DNA of 16,448 nucleotides from Fidelibacterota bacterium. Its GTDB lineage: Bacteria; Fidelibacterota; Marinisomatia; Marinisomatales; J089. The notes under the pieces are model-generated. The model searched no databases. It saw only the letters and a list, made by a program, of their open reading frames with translations, and had not been told where the DNA came from. The stretch is taken from assembly GCA_003695105.1 (NCBI GenBank), contig RFIZ01000091.1, forward strand, positions 1 through 16,448. Reading direction: 5' to 3'. This document shows, one piece after another, positions 13,867-16,448 of the stretch. Every line of letters starts with the position of its first letter. Position 1 is the first letter of the stretch. The translations under genes were made by a program, and so were the position numbers.

Positions 13867-15552
13867 ATGTCTGACGGGTTGAATCATACGGTTAAACCTA
13901 CTACGCTTTCGAAATTTGCCGCACGGCTATTGTGGATGTCTCCCCTGATCTGCGCTTTTGTGCTGGGTTACCACCATCTATCCAATGGCGATATCTGGTG
14001 GGGCCTGGCCGAAGGCCGGCAGATTCTGGAACACCATCACCTTCCCACCACCAACACCTTTTCTTATACCTACCCCGATCAGGGCTGGACCTCAACCCAG
14101 TGGCTGTTTTCCGTCCTGGCCTATCTGGTATGGAGCCTGGGGGGTATCCCGGGCCTGATCCTGACCCGCATCGGGCTCATGATCGCCATGGTCGTTCTGT
14201 TGCTGGAATTTTGCCGCGACCAGCGGGTGCCCCTGTCCTACGCCGTCATCGGCACGGTCCTGTTTTTGGCGACCAGTCTGTTTCGGTTCACTTTTCGCGC
14301 TCATTTGATGTCCATCACCTTTTTTGTCTGGACGCTTTTCCTCTATCACCGCAACCGGAGTCCCTCGTTGAAACGGACGCTGGTGGTCTATTCTCCGCTG
14401 TTTTTTCTTTGGTCCAACCTCCATTCGGGCGTGGTGTTTGGGCTGGCCTACCTCTTTTTACAGGCCGGCCTGAGGGTGTTGGATCTACTCCGGAGCAGAG
14501 GGGCGACCTCCCCGGCTCTACCCCGACAGTTTTTTCCGCCGCTGGCCGCTCTGGCTGGCACGCTGATGAATTTCAACGGACTGCAGGTGTTCCTCCATCC
14601 GACCCGGCATCTGTCGCTCGACCGGGTCATCCTCATCAACGAGTACATGCCGCCCACGTTTTTTGGCACCCAGATGATGTTTTTCTGGATTACCACCGCT
14701 CTGTTTCTGGGAGGCACCGCAGTCCTTTTCCGGAGGACCAAATGGGAGACGGCCGAAGCCCTGCCTGCCCTGGTGTTCCTCCTGCTGGCGCTTCACTACA
14801 ACCGCATTGTTCCCTATTTCACCCTGGCCGCTCTGGTTTATTTGTTACCCCGGATTCCCCGACACCATCCATTTACGGCTTTCCGTCACACCTGGCTCCT
14901 CCATACCATCCTGGCCTATCTGATTATCCTCGCTCCCCTGTTTTTCTTCGGAAAGACCTCCCTGCTGGAAGACGTTCCCCAATTCGGATTTGGTGTGAAC
15001 CAGTTCACCTTACCGGTGGGCGCCGTTCAATTTTTAGAGCAACATCCCGTTCCCGATCCAATCTTCAATCACTTTTTCTGGGGCGGATATCTCCTGTGGC
15101 GACTCTATCCCCGGAATGCGCCCTTCATCGATGGCCGGATACCCGCCTATCCCCCGGAGTTTGTCCACACCTATTCCTTGATGAATACCCAACCGCAGGT
15201 GTTTTACCGCGCCGACAGTCTCTACCATTTCAATGCGCTGATCTTGGACCACGGCACCTTCCAGTGGGACACAGCGGACAGCCTGGATGCCCGACACTGG
15301 GGGCTGGTGTACTGGGATCAGTTCGGGCACAGAATTTTTGTCCGGCGCACGGAAGCCAACCGGGCCTATTTGGAACAATTCGAATTTCGCCTATACAAAC
15401 AGTTCTTTTCCCTGATGAAAGCTACCCGCCTGCTGACTTCTTCCGATTCCACTACGTTCAGAACAGAAATCATCCGCCACAACCACTGGGCCAAAAATCC
15501 CTGGGATTCATTTATGATCGATCTCCTCGACTTGCAGGAGCCCCTCCCTTGA
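13867..15552 (+). CDS. Polytopic membrane protein, GT-C glycosyltransferase-like
   Basis: About 561 residues with roughly ten hydrophobic segments and a C-terminal soluble part. After the first segment comes a NGDIWWGLAEGRQIL motif (Asp42), followed by LPTTNTFSYT and GWTSTQWL. This matches a large family of uncharacterised bacterial membrane proteins thought to share the GT-C fold, in which acidic residues of the first outer loop are catalytic. The C-terminal part has FIDGRIPAYPP (about 420), also typical of that family. Substrate and activity are unknown. The start is uncertain: ATG 13867 was preferred because ATG 13843 abuts the start codon of the divergent gene (forming CATATG) and would leave no room for control; no ribosome-binding site supports either. 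The next gene overlaps it by TTGA. Confidence 0.8.
   Translation: MSDGLNHTVKPTTLSKFAARLLWMSPLICAFVLGYHHLSNGDIWWGLAEGRQILEHHHLPTTNTFSYTYPDQGWTSTQWLFSVLAYLVWSLGGIPGLILTRIGLMIAMVVLLLEFCRDQRVPLSYAVIGTVLFLATSLFRFTFRAHLMSITFFVWTLFLYHRNRSPSLKRTLVVYSPLFFLWSNLHSGVVFGLAYLFLQAGLRVLDLLRSRGATSPALPRQFFPPLAALAGTLMNFNGLQVFLHPTRHLSLDRVILINEYMPPTFFGTQMMFFWITTALFLGGTAVLFRRTKWETAEALPALVFLLLALHYNRIVPYFTLAALVYLLPRIPRHHPFTAFRHTWLLHTILAYLIILAPLFFFGKTSLLEDVPQFGFGVNQFTLPVGAVQFLEQHPVPDPIFNHFFWGGYLLWRLYPRNAPFIDGRIPAYPPEFVHTYSLMNTQPQVFYRADSLYHFNALILDHGTFQWDTADSLDARHWGLVYWDQFGHRIFVRRTEANRAYLEQFEFRLYKQFFSLMKATRLLTSSDSTTFRTEIIRHNHWAKNPWDSFMIDLLDLQEPLP
15536..15540 (+). promoter_or_regulatory. Ribosome-binding site deciding a TTG start
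   Basis: AGGAG lies 8 nt before the TTG at 15549, which overlaps the previous stop codon as TTGA. This supports TTG as the start of the ligase-like gene. Confidence 0.7.
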
Positions 15553-16448
15553 GTGGTCGGGTATCCTTCCTGATTTGGGGTCTGATTTTCCTTCTCTCTC
15601 CCCTGGATCGGGGACCTCAATCTCCCTGGTTCAACGTGGCCTTTCTGTCGGCGGGGTGCGTGGGGGTGTACGCCGCTCTGCGCCGGGCCTGGCACAAAGG
15701 AGTGTATTCGATCCGGGCTCCCGGAGTTCTCCTCAGCCTGGCAGGATTTGTGGGCTGGATATGGCTGTCCAATTTCTGGACCGTAGCTCACTATCCCACC
15801 GAATTCAAATCGATCACCTATCTGGCCGCTCTCCTGCTCACCGCAGCCTCCCTCGCCGGCGAGGATGCGGGACAAACCGAACGCCGCCTTCTGTGGGTGC
15901 TGGCCGGGTGCGCGGCGGTGGGATTGGGGGTCGGCTTCTGGCAACTGGTTTACGATCAGCACGGGATTCCCCTGGAAGGAAGTCGCTTCTGGCGCGCCCA
16001 CGGTCTGTTTGTCTGGCCCAATACGTTTGCCGGATACCTGGTCCTGCTCTGGCCGGTGTTCTTTTGGGTTTACCTCACCCGTCGCTCCGCCTGGCAAACC
16101 GGACTGTTCGGTCTGCTCCTGATCCTGGGAAATCTGGGACTGGCCCTGACCTATTCCCGGGGCGGTTGGCTGGCGTTCGGACTGACGTCCGTTGGAGGCA
16201 ATGCCTACCTCCTCTATCGATATCGTCTCTTTTCCACCTACCGGAAAAAGCTGACGCCCCTGGTCCTCGGGTTGATCGCGGGATGGCTGGTCCTGTTCTC
16301 CCTTCCGGGTAGCCACCTGACCCAGCGGGTAGGTTCTCTGTTGCAACCCGATACCTTTCAACGGCAGGATATTTGGTCCCATACCATTCAGCTCTGGCTG
16401 AAACGCCCCTGGCTGGGGTATGGTTTTCGCACCTTTCACCTTACCAAC
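15549..16448 (+). CDS. O-antigen ligase / Wzy-type membrane protein (3' partial)
   Basis: The frame is open to the window edge, giving 300 codons and many hydrophobic helices. Recognisable Wzy_C/WaaL family landmarks are RAHGLFVWPNTFAGYL (about 149-165), LTYSRGGWLAF with Arg204, and RQDIWSHTIQLWLKRPWLGYGF near the edge, which begins the large outer loop. Members of this family polymerise O-antigen, attach it to lipid A, or transfer lipid-linked glycans to proteins, including pilins (PglL/TfpO type). Sequence alone does not separate these. The TTG start at 15549 has a good AGGAG and overlaps the upstream GT-C-like gene, so the two are probably co-expressed and may share a glycan pathway. The missing C-terminus holds part of the diagnostic loop. 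Confidence 0.85.
   Translation, partial: MSGRVSFLIWGLIFLLSPLDRGPQSPWFNVAFLSAGCVGVYAALRRAWHKGVYSIRAPGVLLSLAGFVGWIWLSNFWTVAHYPTEFKSITYLAALLLTAASLAGEDAGQTERRLLWVLAGCAAVGLGVGFWQLVYDQHGIPLEGSRFWRAHGLFVWPNTFAGYLVLLWPVFFWVYLTRRSAWQTGLFGLLLILGNLGLALTYSRGGWLAFGLTSVGGNAYLLYRYRLFSTYRKKLTPLVLGLIAGWLVLFSLPGSHLTQRVGSLLQPDTFQRQDIWSHTIQLWLKRPWLGYGFRTFHLTN

Overview
The window is almost fully coding. It carries most of a type IVa pilus (T4P) assembly locus, followed by an accessory segment. A secretin, inner-membrane alignment proteins and a LysM protein point to a diderm (Gram-negative) bacterium, with GC content in the mid-50s by eye. Gene order, an unusual PilM-PilN fusion and a membrane-anchored PilP suggest a lineage outside the well-studied Proteobacteria, perhaps FCB-group or a candidate phylum. 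The taxon cannot be fixed from sequence alone.

Region 1 (1-6657, + strand): the alignment and outer-membrane parts. These are a PilM-PilN fusion (5' end outside the window), PilO, PilP, a short secretin PilQ, the retraction ATPase PilT, and a secreted coiled-coil/LysM protein that may tie the machine to peptidoglycan. Genes overlap or lie a few bases apart, so this reads as one translationally coupled operon.

Region 2 (6657-12406, + strand): a membrane-anchored four-cysteine mini-protein, a CheY-like single-domain response regulator, prepilin peptidase PilD (TTG start), extension ATPase PilB, a sigma-54 enhancer-binding protein with a degenerate receiver (apparent CTG start), and platform protein PilC.

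Region 3 (12407-13022): the major pilin gene as its own unit. A cluster of four alternating heptamers (TGTTTCA/TGAAACA) lies about 90 bp upstream of the predicted transcription start. It is followed by a near-consensus -24/-12 sigma-54 promoter, a strong ribosome-binding site, pilA, and a strong intrinsic terminator. The simplest reading is that the sigma-54 activator encoded two genes upstream controls this promoter from the heptamer cluster.

Region 4 (13021-16448): a leftward gene for a membrane-anchored LamG-like protein converges on pilA. Diverging from it are a polytopic GT-C-like membrane protein and an O-antigen-ligase/Wzy-like protein that runs off the 3' edge. These two may act in surface glycan synthesis or glycan transfer; a link to the pilus is only suggested by proximity.

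No rRNA, tRNA, CRISPR array, insertion sequence or integrase was seen, and no gene-free stretch exceeds 300 bases.
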